This document shows, piece after piece, positions 7,449 through 13,205 of a stretch of DNA of 15,680 nucleotides; position 1 is the stretch's first letter; each line of letters opens with the position of its first letter. The notes below the pieces were generated by a model, which saw only the letters and a program-made list of their open reading frames with translations, was not told the origin of the DNA and ran no database searches. The position numbers and the translations under genes were made by a program. The stretch comes from CBDUQP01 sp965369385 (GTDB taxonomy: Bacteria > Planctomycetota > Phycisphaerae > SM23-33): the NCBI GenBank assembly GCA_965369385.1, contig CBDUQP010000088.1, positions 1-15,680 on the forward strand, given 5' to 3'.

Positions 7449-7503
7449 CATGGCGACCCGCCTGTCCCGGCGGGCAGGCCCCTGCGGCGTCGCCATGCCA
7501 CCC
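7449..7503. repeat. Second copy of GGCGAC/GTCGCC hairpin repeat
   Basis: CATGGCGAC (7449-7457) and GTCGCCATG (7489-7497) are a perfect 9-bp inverted repeat, with a G/C-rich inner stem around GCCTGTCCCGG and CGGGCAGGC. The right arm continues into GCCACCC, identical to the end of the element at 4088-4128. Confidence 0.55.
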
Positions 7504-7515
7504 GCCCTGAAGCAA

Positions 7516-7555
7516 AACGAGGTGCCATCCCGCATTTAAGCGGAAGGCACCTCGT
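7516..7555 (-). terminator. Terminator after the first PEP-CTERM gene
   Basis: AACGAGGTGCC (7516-7526) pairs with GGCACCTCGT (7546-7555), with an inner CCGC/GCGG stem. Read on the minus strand the stem is followed by TTTTG, as expected for rho-independent termination of the gene ending at 7680. Near-identical hairpins sit at 11222-11262 and, with a changed inner part, at 14009-14054. Confidence 0.7.
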
Positions 7556-7679
7556 GGTTTCTCGCAGTCATCGCGGCCTTTGCGTTTCAGCTTGCGGCCA
7601 GCATCGTCAGATTAGATGCTGCGTTCGGCAAGGGCGGTGCGATTGTTGTTACTGTTCGACGATTACTCCGTTCGCCAAC

Positions 7680-8267
7680 TTACCGGCGGCGACGCAGAAT
7701 GCCGAGTCCGCCAAGGGCGAGCAGTGACAATGTCATCGGCTCGGGTACTTCAGCACTCATGACCTCCAGTTCGACTACTCGTGCATAACCATACTCGTTA
7801 TTAGCCGTGATGACATCGAAATACAGCTTGCTGGTGGTAATGGGGGTCGACGATACGTAGGTGTAAATCGCGTCCGTTCCGCCACGGGGACTCTCGATCA
7901 AGGTCCCACCAGTTAAGACTCCATTAATATCGGTAGTGCCGCCGACGTAAATATCGAAGTCCACCAGATTGTAGCTAGACGCGAAACCCGCATACTCCAG
8001 GTTGTATAACTTGATAGTGTCGAACGTTACGTCGGTTGCCCAGTCAAGCTGGAAGTAACCGTTGCCAGCTTCTGCTACGTACGTATTGCTGGGATATACA
8101 AACAATTCGTCGATCATTCTGCTGACGGGGTATGATCCGCTAAAGGAAGGGCTTCCTGATGCCGCCGCATCCGGTGCGATGTTTACGGGGTCTTCGGCGA
8201 AAGCTGCTTGTCCGCAGACCAGAGCGGCTACGACGGCGATTAGTAATGAAACGGATCTGATCCTCAT
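7680..8267 (-). CDS. PEP-CTERM discoidin-like secreted protein, module 1
   Basis: A 195-residue protein. A signal peptide (MRIRSVSLLI..., probable cleavage after AAFA near residue 24) is followed by a beta-rich body starting VNIAPDAAASGSPSFSG and containing FQLDWATDVTFDTIKLYN. That is the pattern of galactose-binding/F5/8 type C (discoidin) domains. The end, VPEPMTLSLLALGGLG then RRRR, is a PEP-CTERM sorting signal, recognised by an exosortase and linked to export to the outer surface or extracellular matrix. The ATG at 8267 follows GAGGAGAGAAACT, giving a good ribosome binding site and a clean signal peptide; an upstream ATG would precede this site. Ligand unknown; carbohydrate is a family-based guess. 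It is divergent from the GntR regulator at 8514, with a 5' leader of about 210 nt. Confidence 0.85.
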   Translation of the reverse strand: MRIRSVSLLIAVVAALVCGQAAFAEDPVNIAPDAAASGSPSFSGSYPVSRMIDELFVYPSNTYVAEAGNGYFQLDWATDVTFDTIKLYNLEYAGFASSYNLVDFDIYVGGTTDINGVLTGGTLIESPRGGTDAIYTYVSSTPITTSKLYFDVITANNEYGYARVVELEVMSAEVPEPMTLSLLALGGLGILRRRR

Positions 8268-8485
8268 AGTTTCTCTCCTCAAAAATTGTAAAGAACTCAC
8301 TCACTCAATTGCACGAGGGGTCCTCGCGCTTGTCTTCATGTAACAATCATCGTAATATCAGTTCCATTGAAACCGGCCGAATTCCCGACATGTGAAGTTT
8401 CGTCAAGAATTCTGTTTAGAATTGTGCTGGGATCTTTTGGATGTATTCATTGCTTGCTAATCTGATATATCAAGTGTTGATTACT
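8268..8485 (-). promoter_or_regulatory. Long 5' leader of module 1 PEP-CTERM gene
   Basis: This is the predicted untranslated leader between the -10 box at 8486-8491 and the ATG at 8267. Two blocks recur at nearly the same distance from the ATG in the other modules: plus-strand CTTGTCTTCA (8329-8338; CTTGTATTGA in modules 3 and 4) and CGTAATATCAG followed by CCATTGAA (8351-8370). The ribosome site GAGGAG lies near the ATG. I recognise no known riboswitch class. Confidence 0.45.
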
Positions 8486-8513
8486 AATATATCACCAACG
8501 GTGGTACTGTCAA
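8486..8513 (-). promoter_or_regulatory. Sigma70-type promoter and operator, module 1
   Basis: On the minus strand TTGACA (8513-8508) and TATATT (8491-8486) are separated by 16 bp. The -35 is perfect and the -10 matches five of six bases. The spacer contains ACCAACGGTGGT (8494-8505), an inverted repeat with one mismatch and ACCA/TGGT ends, a plausible GntR/FCD operator. The -35 ends directly at the regulator's GTG codon. Confidence 0.65.
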
Positions 8514-9143
8514 GTGGAAAAATCGAAACAGCCGTTAAAAAGCGTTATCGCGTATGAGAAGCTCAGGGAGATGATCCTGTCCTATGAGTTGTCGGGCACT
8601 ATCCCGTGGTCCGTCAGAGAGCTGGCAAAACGTTTTGGTATGTCGAGTGTGCCTGTTTATGCGGCGATGCAACGTCTTGAGCATGAAGGGAGTATAACGA
8701 TTCTGCCCAAGCGGGGGATTGTCGTTACCCGTTTGACGGAGGATCAATTTCGTCAGGCATACGTGGTTCGCGAGGGGTTGGAAGTCCAGGCTGCCCGCAT
8801 AGTCGCCACCTGCGGCACTCAGGAGATGTTTGACGAGCTGACCCGCCTTGCCGAGGATATTGTGAAGCTGGTGAAGAAGGATGATTCCCCGGGAGTGGTT
8901 GCGGCTGATCGCAGGTTGCATAAGCGGATGGTGGAGCTTGCCGGGTGCGACATGCTCACCGAACGCTACGAGCAACTGGCGGTGATTTTTGGCCTGTCTG
9001 CCCCTCCAAGTCCCCGCACCGTTGCTGTCGAAGGTGAGTCGCACATGGAGCTTGTCAATGCACTGAAAACGCGGAACCCGGATATTGCCGACAAGGCCAT
9101 TCGCAAACATATCATCTACCAGACGTTCCGGACAAGCTGGTAG
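8514..9143 (+). CDS. GntR-family regulator with FCD domain, module 1
   Basis: A 209-residue DNA-binding regulator. The winged helix covers about residues 10-75 (PWSVRELAKRFGMSSVPVYAAMQRLEHEG and the wing LPKRGIVV). The FCD ligand-binding domain follows, with likely metal or ligand residues Asp132, His136, His177 and His199. The start is GTG: conservation with the three paralogues begins within ten residues and no ATG precedes the helix. There is no Shine-Dalgarno sequence; instead TGGTACTGTCAA, conserved in all four modules, runs directly into the GTG. The C-terminus is short (ends about 10 residues after His199), and a repeat element begins at the stop codon, so a longer tail as in modules 2 and 3 may have been lost. 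It likely represses the divergent PEP-CTERM gene. Effector unknown; FCD regulators often bind sugar acids or carboxylates. Confidence 0.88.
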   Translation: MEKSKQPLKSVIAYEKLREMILSYELSGTIPWSVRELAKRFGMSSVPVYAAMQRLEHEGSITILPKRGIVVTRLTEDQFRQAYVVREGLEVQAARIVATCGTQEMFDELTRLAEDIVKLVKKDDSPGVVAADRRLHKRMVELAGCDMLTERYEQLAVIFGLSAPPSPRTVAVEGESHMELVNALKTRNPDIADKAIRKHIIYQTFRTSW

Positions 9144-9380
9144 AAAACGGGGACCGAGCGAAAATGGGGACCATACTTCGCTCTGCGAGCTTCGTAGGGC
9201 AAGCTGTACCGATTCTGGGCCTGCCCGCCGGCAGGTCCAGAAGAACATCGGGATCCCCACTTTCGCGTCGTGCGCGATCGGCCGCAGTCGTGCGCGATCT
9301 TCCGCGTCATGCGCTGTCGACCCATGCGCTGTCGACCGTAAAAGCGGGGACAGTCCCAACATCGGTACAGTCCCCGTTTT
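9144..9380. repeat. 237-bp MITE/REP-like element with GGGGAC ends
   Basis: AAAACGGGGAC (9144-9154) and GTCCCCGTTTT (9370-9380) are perfect 11-bp terminal inverted repeats. Inside are a second AAAATGGGGACC (9161-9172), a long hairpin TTCTGGGCCTGCC/GGCAGGTCCAGAA (9213-9242), two copies of GTCGTGCGCGATC (9267-9279 and 9287-9299), and a perfect tandem of CATGCGCTGTCGACC (9308-9337). It starts inside the last codon position of the upstream regulator's stop region. No transposase is encoded. Confidence 0.65.
9308..9337. repeat. Tandem 15-bp repeat, two units
   Basis: CATGCGCTGTCGACC occurs twice head to tail with no mismatch. It lies in the right part of the repeat element and may have arisen by slippage. 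Confidence 0.8.
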
Positions 9381-9617
9381 TACTCATGCCACCCGACCGT
9401 AGCGCGAACGCACAATCCGCCCCTTCCGCGATCAAAGACCACATGCCGCACGCCACGTGCCACCCGCCGAGGCGGCGAATTGGCGTCTTTTGGGGGGATC
9501 GTACCTGTTTTGGTTTGCTTGCGGTGGGACGCACGTGCGGCTTTGCGTCTTTGATCCGTCTTCGCCTGCGGCTTCGTCGTGACATGTCCCCGCCACATCA
9601 AAGTCAAGGAAAGGAGA

Positions 9618-10190
9618 TTACCTGCGGCGGCGACGCAAAACGCCAAGTCCGCCCAGAGCGAGCAACGAAAGTGTCATGGGTTCGGGGACCGGTGCGCTGA
9701 TTACTTCCAGTTCGATTACTCGTGCATAACCATCCGCGTTATTCGCCGTGATGACATCGAATTTGAGCGCGCTGGTGGTAATGGGTGTCGGCGATACGTA
9801 GGTGTAAATCGCGTCCGTTCCGCCACTTACACTATCGATGATGGTCCAGCCGCCCTGGCCATCGTCGATAAGAACGTCGAAGGCCCAGAGATTGTATTCA
9901 TGGCCGAAACCCCCATACTCCAGGTTGTATAACTTGATAGTGTCGAACGTTACGTCGGTTGCCCAGTCAAGCTGGAAGTAACCGTTGCCCAGGGACGCTA
10001 TGTACGTATTGTCGGGATATGCAAACGCTTCGTCGATTATCCTGCTGACGGGGAATGCTCCGTTAGCGGAAGGGCTTCCGGTGGCCGTCGCATCCGGTGC
10101 GATGTTTACCGGCGTGAATGCCATTGCTGCTGATGTGCAGATAGCAACGGCGGCGATGGCGATTAGTAATGAAACAGACTTGATCCTCAT
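9618..10190 (-). CDS. PEP-CTERM discoidin-like secreted protein, module 2
   Basis: A 190-residue secreted protein, closest to the module 1 product. The signal peptide MRIKSVSLLIAIAAVAICTS leads to probable cleavage after AMA. The body begins FTPVNIAPDATATGSP and holds FQLDWATDVTFDTIKLYNLEY, identical over that motif to module 1. It then differs in the middle (FDVLIDDGQGGWTIIDSVS) and converges again at GGTDAIYTYVS and FDVITANN. The C-terminus VPEPMTLSLLALGGLG plus five Arg is a PEP-CTERM signal. The ATG at 10190 follows GAGGAGAGAAACC. A longer in-frame upstream extension exists but would cover the leader and promoter and is rejected. It is divergent from the regulator at 10419. Probably a surface-bound ligand-binding protein; the ligand cannot be told. 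Confidence 0.85.
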   Translation of the reverse strand: MRIKSVSLLIAIAAVAICTSAAMAFTPVNIAPDATATGSPSANGAFPVSRIIDEAFAYPDNTYIASLGNGYFQLDWATDVTFDTIKLYNLEYGGFGHEYNLWAFDVLIDDGQGGWTIIDSVSGGTDAIYTYVSPTPITTSALKFDVITANNADGYARVIELEVISAPVPEPMTLSLLALGGLGVLRRRRR

Positions 10191-10389
10191 GGTTTCTCTC
10201 CTCAAAAATGGTAATAAGACCAACGTGTTAGTGCTTCGTCGCACATGAAAGGTGCCAGAACGTTTCTTGTATAGATGCCGCAATTCTCGTAGTATCAGCC
10301 CATTGAACGTGACCGGCCGCGGCCTTGAAGACTGCAAAAACGTGATGCCGGAAAAAATAATAGTAATCCTCAATCGCTGATACATCAGT
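10191..10389 (-). promoter_or_regulatory. Long 5' leader of module 2 PEP-CTERM gene
   Basis: About 190 nt lie between the -10 box and the ATG. The conserved blocks are CTTGTATAGA (10266-10275) and CGTAGTATCAG with CCATTGAACGTGAC (10288-10313), both on the plus strand. The second block is nearly the same in module 3, which argues for function rather than chance. Confidence 0.45.
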
Positions 10390-10418
10390 AGTGTATCACC
10401 AAATTTTGGTAGTGTCAA
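10390..10418 (-). promoter_or_regulatory. Sigma70-type promoter and operator, module 2
   Basis: On the minus strand TTGACA (10418-10413) is followed after 17 bp by TACACT (10395-10390, four of six bases). The spacer holds the perfect 13-bp palindrome ACCAAATTTTGGT (10398-10410), the best operator candidate of the four modules. A second inverted repeat, GATACA/TGTATC with a 7-base gap (10379-10397), overlaps the -10 box. Confidence 0.65.
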
Positions 10419-11102
10419 GTGGCAAAAAAGAGACATCCTTCAAAAAGTGAGATTGCGTATGAGAAGCTCAGAGAGATGATCCTGTCTCTTGAGTTCTCTG
10501 ATGCTAATCCATGGTCAGTGCGAGAGTTATCAGAGCGTTTTGGCATGTCGAACGTGCCGGTATACGGAGCACTGAAACGCCTTGAGCAGGAAGGGGTTAT
10601 AACGGTTCTGCCCAGGCGGGGGATTGTTGTGAACCGTCTGTCATATGCGAAATATCGCGAGGCACGTCTGGTTCGCGAGGGGTTGGAAGTGCAGGCCGCC
10701 AGGGTCGTGGCTATCTCTGGTACCGAAGCGATGTTCGACGAACTGACTCGCATGGCGCAGGATGTCGTGGACCTTGTGAAGAGGGACGAATTCCAGGCCG
10801 CGGTCATCGCCGATCGCAAGTTGCACAAGCAACTGGTTGATTTCGCCGGGTGCGAAATGCTCAGCGAGAGATTTGAGCAGCTTGCCGTTATTTGCCTGCT
10901 GGCGGATGACCCCAACGCCGGTAGCGATGCGGTGGAAGGGCACTCGCACACGATAATGGTCGAAGCCTTGAAGACGCGGGATCCCGACATCGCCGACAAG
11001 GCCGTCCGAGCGCATATTGCCAGCTACGCATCGAAAAAGGGCAAGTCAGGCAAGAGGAGCCCGGCCGCGGATGTGTCCGGGGCCAGCTCGGTAATCGAGT
11101 AA
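10419..11102 (+). CDS. GntR-family regulator with FCD domain, module 2
   Basis: A 227-residue paralogue of the other three regulators. The winged helix spans about residues 10-75 (NPWSVRELSERFGMSNVPVYGALKRLEQEG). The FCD domain has Asp132, His136, His177 and His199 in the same places as in module 1. A basic tail (KKGKSGKRSP) and a small-residue end (AADVSGASSVIE) follow; this tail and the DNA after it match module 3 exactly. Start is GTG at 10419, directly after TGTCAA, with no Shine-Dalgarno sequence. The strong terminator at 11222-11262 lies 120 bp downstream. It probably binds the palindrome between -35 and -10 of the divergent PEP-CTERM promoter. Confidence 0.88.
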   Translation: MAKKRHPSKSEIAYEKLREMILSLEFSDANPWSVRELSERFGMSNVPVYGALKRLEQEGVITVLPRRGIVVNRLSYAKYREARLVREGLEVQAARVVAISGTEAMFDELTRMAQDVVDLVKRDEFQAAVIADRKLHKQLVDFAGCEMLSERFEQLAVICLLADDPNAGSDAVEGHSHTIMVEALKTRDPDIADKAVRAHIASYASKKGKSGKRSPAADVSGASSVIE

Positions 11103-11230
11103 CAGGTCGGCGGTAGCCAAAGCGGAATCACTTTCCACCATCCAGGAATCCCCGCAAGCCGGCAGTCCGTGAGTATTGCAGGAATCCCCGCACGCACGTG
11201 GTCTGATAACTGTGAAAATGCAACGAGGTG
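11020..11230. repeat. 211-bp perfect duplication, copy A
   Basis: This stretch matches 13807-14017 with no mismatch or gap that I could find by reading. It covers the last 27 codons and the stop codon of the module 2 regulator, the following spacer, and the left arm AACGAGGTG of the terminator hairpin. High identity without gaps continues upstream to about 10957. Within it, CAGGAATCCCCGCA is repeated at 11143-11156 and 11179-11192. Confidence 0.9.
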
Positions 11231-11262
11231 CCATCCCGCACGCAAGCGGAAGGCACCTCGTT
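11222..11262 (+). terminator. Terminator hairpin after module 2 regulator
   Basis: AACGAGGTGCC (11222-11232) pairs with GGCACCTCGTT (11252-11262), with an inner CCGC/GCGG stem, and the right arm runs into TTTTT on the plus strand. It should end the regulator transcript and may also act on the convergent SGNH gene, where the T-run is poorer. The stem is the same as at 7516-7555. Confidence 0.75.
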
Positions 11263-11349
11263 TTTCGTTCATCAGTTATTGCGGCTGTGCGTTGCCGGAT
11301 GCATGCCACAAGGCCTGCGCGATTTCTAACCATTGTGGTACTATTGCCG

Positions 11350-12138
11350 CTATTGCTGTCTGCGCCGACGCAGGAGGCCCAGTCCGCTTGCTGCCAGAAG
11401 CCCGCACGTTGTTGGTTCAGGCGTGGGAATTATGATGGCTTCCAACTCGTTGGCGATCAGGCGATGGCCTGCTGAGTTCGGGTGCATTCCACCCACTGAC
11501 AAGTCCATCATTTCCTGTCCGGGTATCTGATCGTACTGGACAAACATGTCATACACGTCTACAAGGTCTACCTGCTCTGCCGCTGCGATCTGGCGAACGG
11601 CTTGCACGTAGTCCTTTATGGTTGCATTCAGGCCGTCGACATCAGTTGTGTCGTACGGGGCCGCTCCGTAGTAGTGCAACCATACCGAGGACCATCGCAT
11701 GGGGTTCGGCGTCATCAGGATTACATTAGCCCCGGCGTTCTTCAGCGTCTGTGTCATATAGGTAAGGTTGGCGCGATACGTGCTGAGCGGCACGCGAGAG
11801 GCGGTGGCCGGCGGGTTCTTCCAGACGTCAACCATCGAATCGTTTATGCCGAATTGTATAACTACCACATCCGGATTCTTGCCCAGGACGTCATAGTTGA
11901 ATCTCTCGATTCCGTCATTGGTGTTGTTTCCGCCGATGCCTTTGTTGATGACTGTGGCGTTGACGCCAAGGGCGGGCAGATCATTTTCCAGCAGAGTGCT
12001 GTAAACAATTACACCCTCGCGTCTCGCTGTGGTCGAATCTCCGAAGGTGACGATCGTGCTTGCGGATGCTACCGGTGCCATCATCATCAGGATTGCGGAA
12101 AGGCAGATCGTAATTGTGGTAATGCTTGCGGCATTCAT
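11350..12138 (-). CDS. PEP-CTERM SGNH-hydrolase-like protein
   Basis: A 262-residue secreted protein. A signal peptide (about residues 1-27) precedes an SGNH/GDSL hydrolase domain with block I FGDST (Ser35), block II GIGGNN (Gly70), block III FGIND (Gly97, Asn99) and a block V histidine in GGMHPN (His219). The family acts as esterase or lipase, often removing acetyl groups from polysaccharides. The usual Asp three residues before the His is replaced by Gly216, so catalysis would rely on a Ser-His dyad or another acid such as Asp212, or be lost. The end TPEPTTCGLLAASGLGLL then RRRRQQ is a PEP-CTERM signal. AAGGAG lies about 8 nt before the ATG. It follows the module 3 PEP-CTERM gene on the same strand, 238 bp on, beyond a hairpin; it has no regulator of its own. 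Confidence 0.85.
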   Translation of the reverse strand: MNAASITTITICLSAILMMMAPVASASTIVTFGDSTTARREGVIVYSTLLENDLPALGVNATVINKGIGGNNTNDGIERFNYDVLGKNPDVVVIQFGINDSMVDVWKNPPATASRVPLSTYRANLTYMTQTLKNAGANVILMTPNPMRWSSVWLHYYGAAPYDTTDVDGLNATIKDYVQAVRQIAAAEQVDLVDVYDMFVQYDQIPGQEMMDLSVGGMHPNSAGHRLIANELEAIIIPTPEPTTCGLLAASGLGLLRRRRQQ

Positions 12139-12249
12139 GGTGAAACTCCTTTCTTGTGAAGCCCGTGAAACGCCCCGATTGTCGGCGCTAACCGGCTACG
12201 CAGAACTCGTCTTTCAGGGTATTTGGGCATGTGGCGATTGCGGTAAGAC

Positions 12250-12278
12250 AAAGAGCCCGAGATCGGCTCGAGCCCTTT
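12250..12278 (-). terminator. Terminator after module 3 PEP-CTERM gene
   Basis: On the minus strand AAAGGGCTCGAG and CTCGGGCTCTTT form a 12-bp stem, with two G-U pairs in RNA, around CCGAT, ending in TTT. It lies about 100 bp after the stop codon at 12377 and before the SGNH gene. The two may therefore be separate units or joined by read-through. Confidence 0.5.
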
Positions 12279-12376
12279 GAATCGGTTGAGTGCGGTTCTT
12301 CGCAGCCGACTGCGAGAGTCAGTTCCGCCTTCATGTCACATGTTATAAATTACAAGTTACAAGCAGTGAGACACCA

Positions 12377-12976
12377 TTAGTTGCGGCGGCGACGGAGCAT
12401 GGCAAGTGAACCCATCGCGAGCAGCGATATCGTCATCGGCTCGGGCACTACAGCACTCATCACTTCCAGTTCTACAACTCGCGTGTACAGAGGCGTCGCT
12501 TCATTGTTCGCGGTGATTACATCGAAGCGGAGCTTGCTTGTGGTCAGCGGAGTCGGTGACACCCAGGTGTAAAGACTGGCAGTTCCGCCACGGACACTTT
12601 CCACGATGTCCCAGTTGCCCAAGCCGTCGTCGATGCTGATGTCGAAGTCCCATAGATTGAAGTACGAGTAGACGTCAAACAGGTGTCCGAACTGATAGAT
12701 CTTGACCTCTTGGAACGTCACGTCCTCCGTCCAATCGAGTTGGAAGAAGCTCGCGCCCGTGCCGGCATCGACGGTACCGATGTAGATGCCATCAGTCCAC
12801 GTAGGGGCATTGATTACTTCATCGTTGATTCTGTCTACAGTGTACGTGGCAAGCTGCGGCGAGCCGGTGGCTGTTGCATCCGGTGCGATGTTCACCGGCG
12901 TGAATGCCATTGCAGTTGATGTGCAGATAACAACGGCAGCTAGAGCAATAAGTAATGAAACAGATCTGATCCTCAT
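12377..12976 (-). CDS. PEP-CTERM discoidin-like secreted protein, module 3
   Basis: A 199-residue secreted protein. Signal peptide MRIRSVSLLIALAAVVICTS, probable cleavage after AMA, then FTPVNIAPDATATGSP as in modules 2 and 4. The body keeps FQLDWTEDVTF and FDISIDDGLGNWDIVESVRGGT and later FDVITANNE, with longer loops (PTWTDGIYIGTVDAG) than modules 1 and 2. This fits an F5/8 type C-like beta-sandwich with changed loops. The C-terminus VPEPMTISLLAMGSLAML with Arg4 is the PEP-CTERM signal. The ATG at 12976 follows GAGGAGAG. It is divergent from the regulator at 13206 and lies upstream of the SGNH gene on the same strand, which may share its transcript in part. Confidence 0.85.
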   Translation of the reverse strand: MRIRSVSLLIALAAVVICTSTAMAFTPVNIAPDATATGSPQLATYTVDRINDEVINAPTWTDGIYIGTVDAGTGASFFQLDWTEDVTFQEVKIYQFGHLFDVYSYFNLWDFDISIDDGLGNWDIVESVRGGTASLYTWVSPTPLTTSKLRFDVITANNEATPLYTRVVELEVMSAVVPEPMTISLLAMGSLAMLRRRRN

Positions 12977-13176
12977 AGTTCTCTCCTCAAAAGAAAGGTA
13001 ATAACACCAACTCATTTCAAGCTGGATTTGTCTCGCACTTGTATTGAGGGCTTAATCCTCATAACATCAGGGCCATCGAACGTGACGGGCTCTGAAACGG
13101 AAGCGTTCTTGACAATGCGACGTTTTAAAGATTATGGCAAGTGAATATAGCTAGGATATATCAACGATATAACAAC
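12977..13176 (-). promoter_or_regulatory. Long 5' leader of module 3 PEP-CTERM gene
   Basis: The leader is about 190 nt. Conserved plus-strand blocks are CTTGTATTGA (13038-13047) and CATAACATCAG followed by CCATCGAACGTGAC (13060-13086). Spacing to the ATG (62 and 84 nt) equals that of module 1. Confidence 0.45.
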
Positions 13177-13205
13177 AGTATATCCATAATGATTGGTAGT
13201 GTCAA
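13177..13205 (-). promoter_or_regulatory. Sigma70-type promoter, module 3
   Basis: On the minus strand TTGACA (13205-13200) and TATACT (13182-13177, five of six bases) are 17 bp apart. The spacer keeps TACCA next to the -35 and has CCA(N7)TGG symmetry only. A wider GGATATA/TATATCC inverted repeat (13154-13185) overlaps the -10. Confidence 0.65.

Larger units (their letters stand above)
7326..7679. other. Spacer with repeat hairpin and terminator, no gene
   Basis: This stretch lies between the phosphatase start and the end of the first PEP-CTERM gene. It holds the dispersed hairpin repeat (7449-7503) and the terminator hairpin (7516-7555). The interval 7556-7679 shows nothing I recognise. Confidence 0.5.
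9144..9617. other. Repeat-filled spacer between modules 1 and 2
   Basis: No gene is apparent. The first half is the REP/MITE-like element at 9144-9380. The second half (9381-9617) holds short GC-rich palindromic patches, such as GACGCA...TGCGTC near 9529-9550, but no hairpin of the AACGAGGTG family that ends the other PEP-CTERM genes. The module 2 gene therefore has no clear terminator. Confidence 0.5.

Noticed and set aside
8268..8485. Known riboswitch in the PEP-CTERM leaders
   Set aside because: I could not match the conserved blocks to any riboswitch core that I know; kept only as an uncharacterised leader.
9144..9380. CRISPR-like array because of repeated GGGGAC and 13-15 bp repeats
   Set aside because: Repeats are few, unevenly spaced and partly inverted, with no regular spacers and no cas genes; a MITE/REP element fits better.
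10191..10436. N-terminal extension of the module 2 PEP-CTERM gene into the promoter region
   Set aside because: The in-frame extension would bury the signal peptide, and it covers the -35/-10 boxes and the conserved leader. The ATG at 10190 has its own ribosome site.
11046..11333. Minus-strand frame repeated at 13833-14108 with an identical C-terminal part
   Set aside because: The identity comes from the 211-bp DNA duplication. The frame is antisense to the regulator 3' end and has no start signal.
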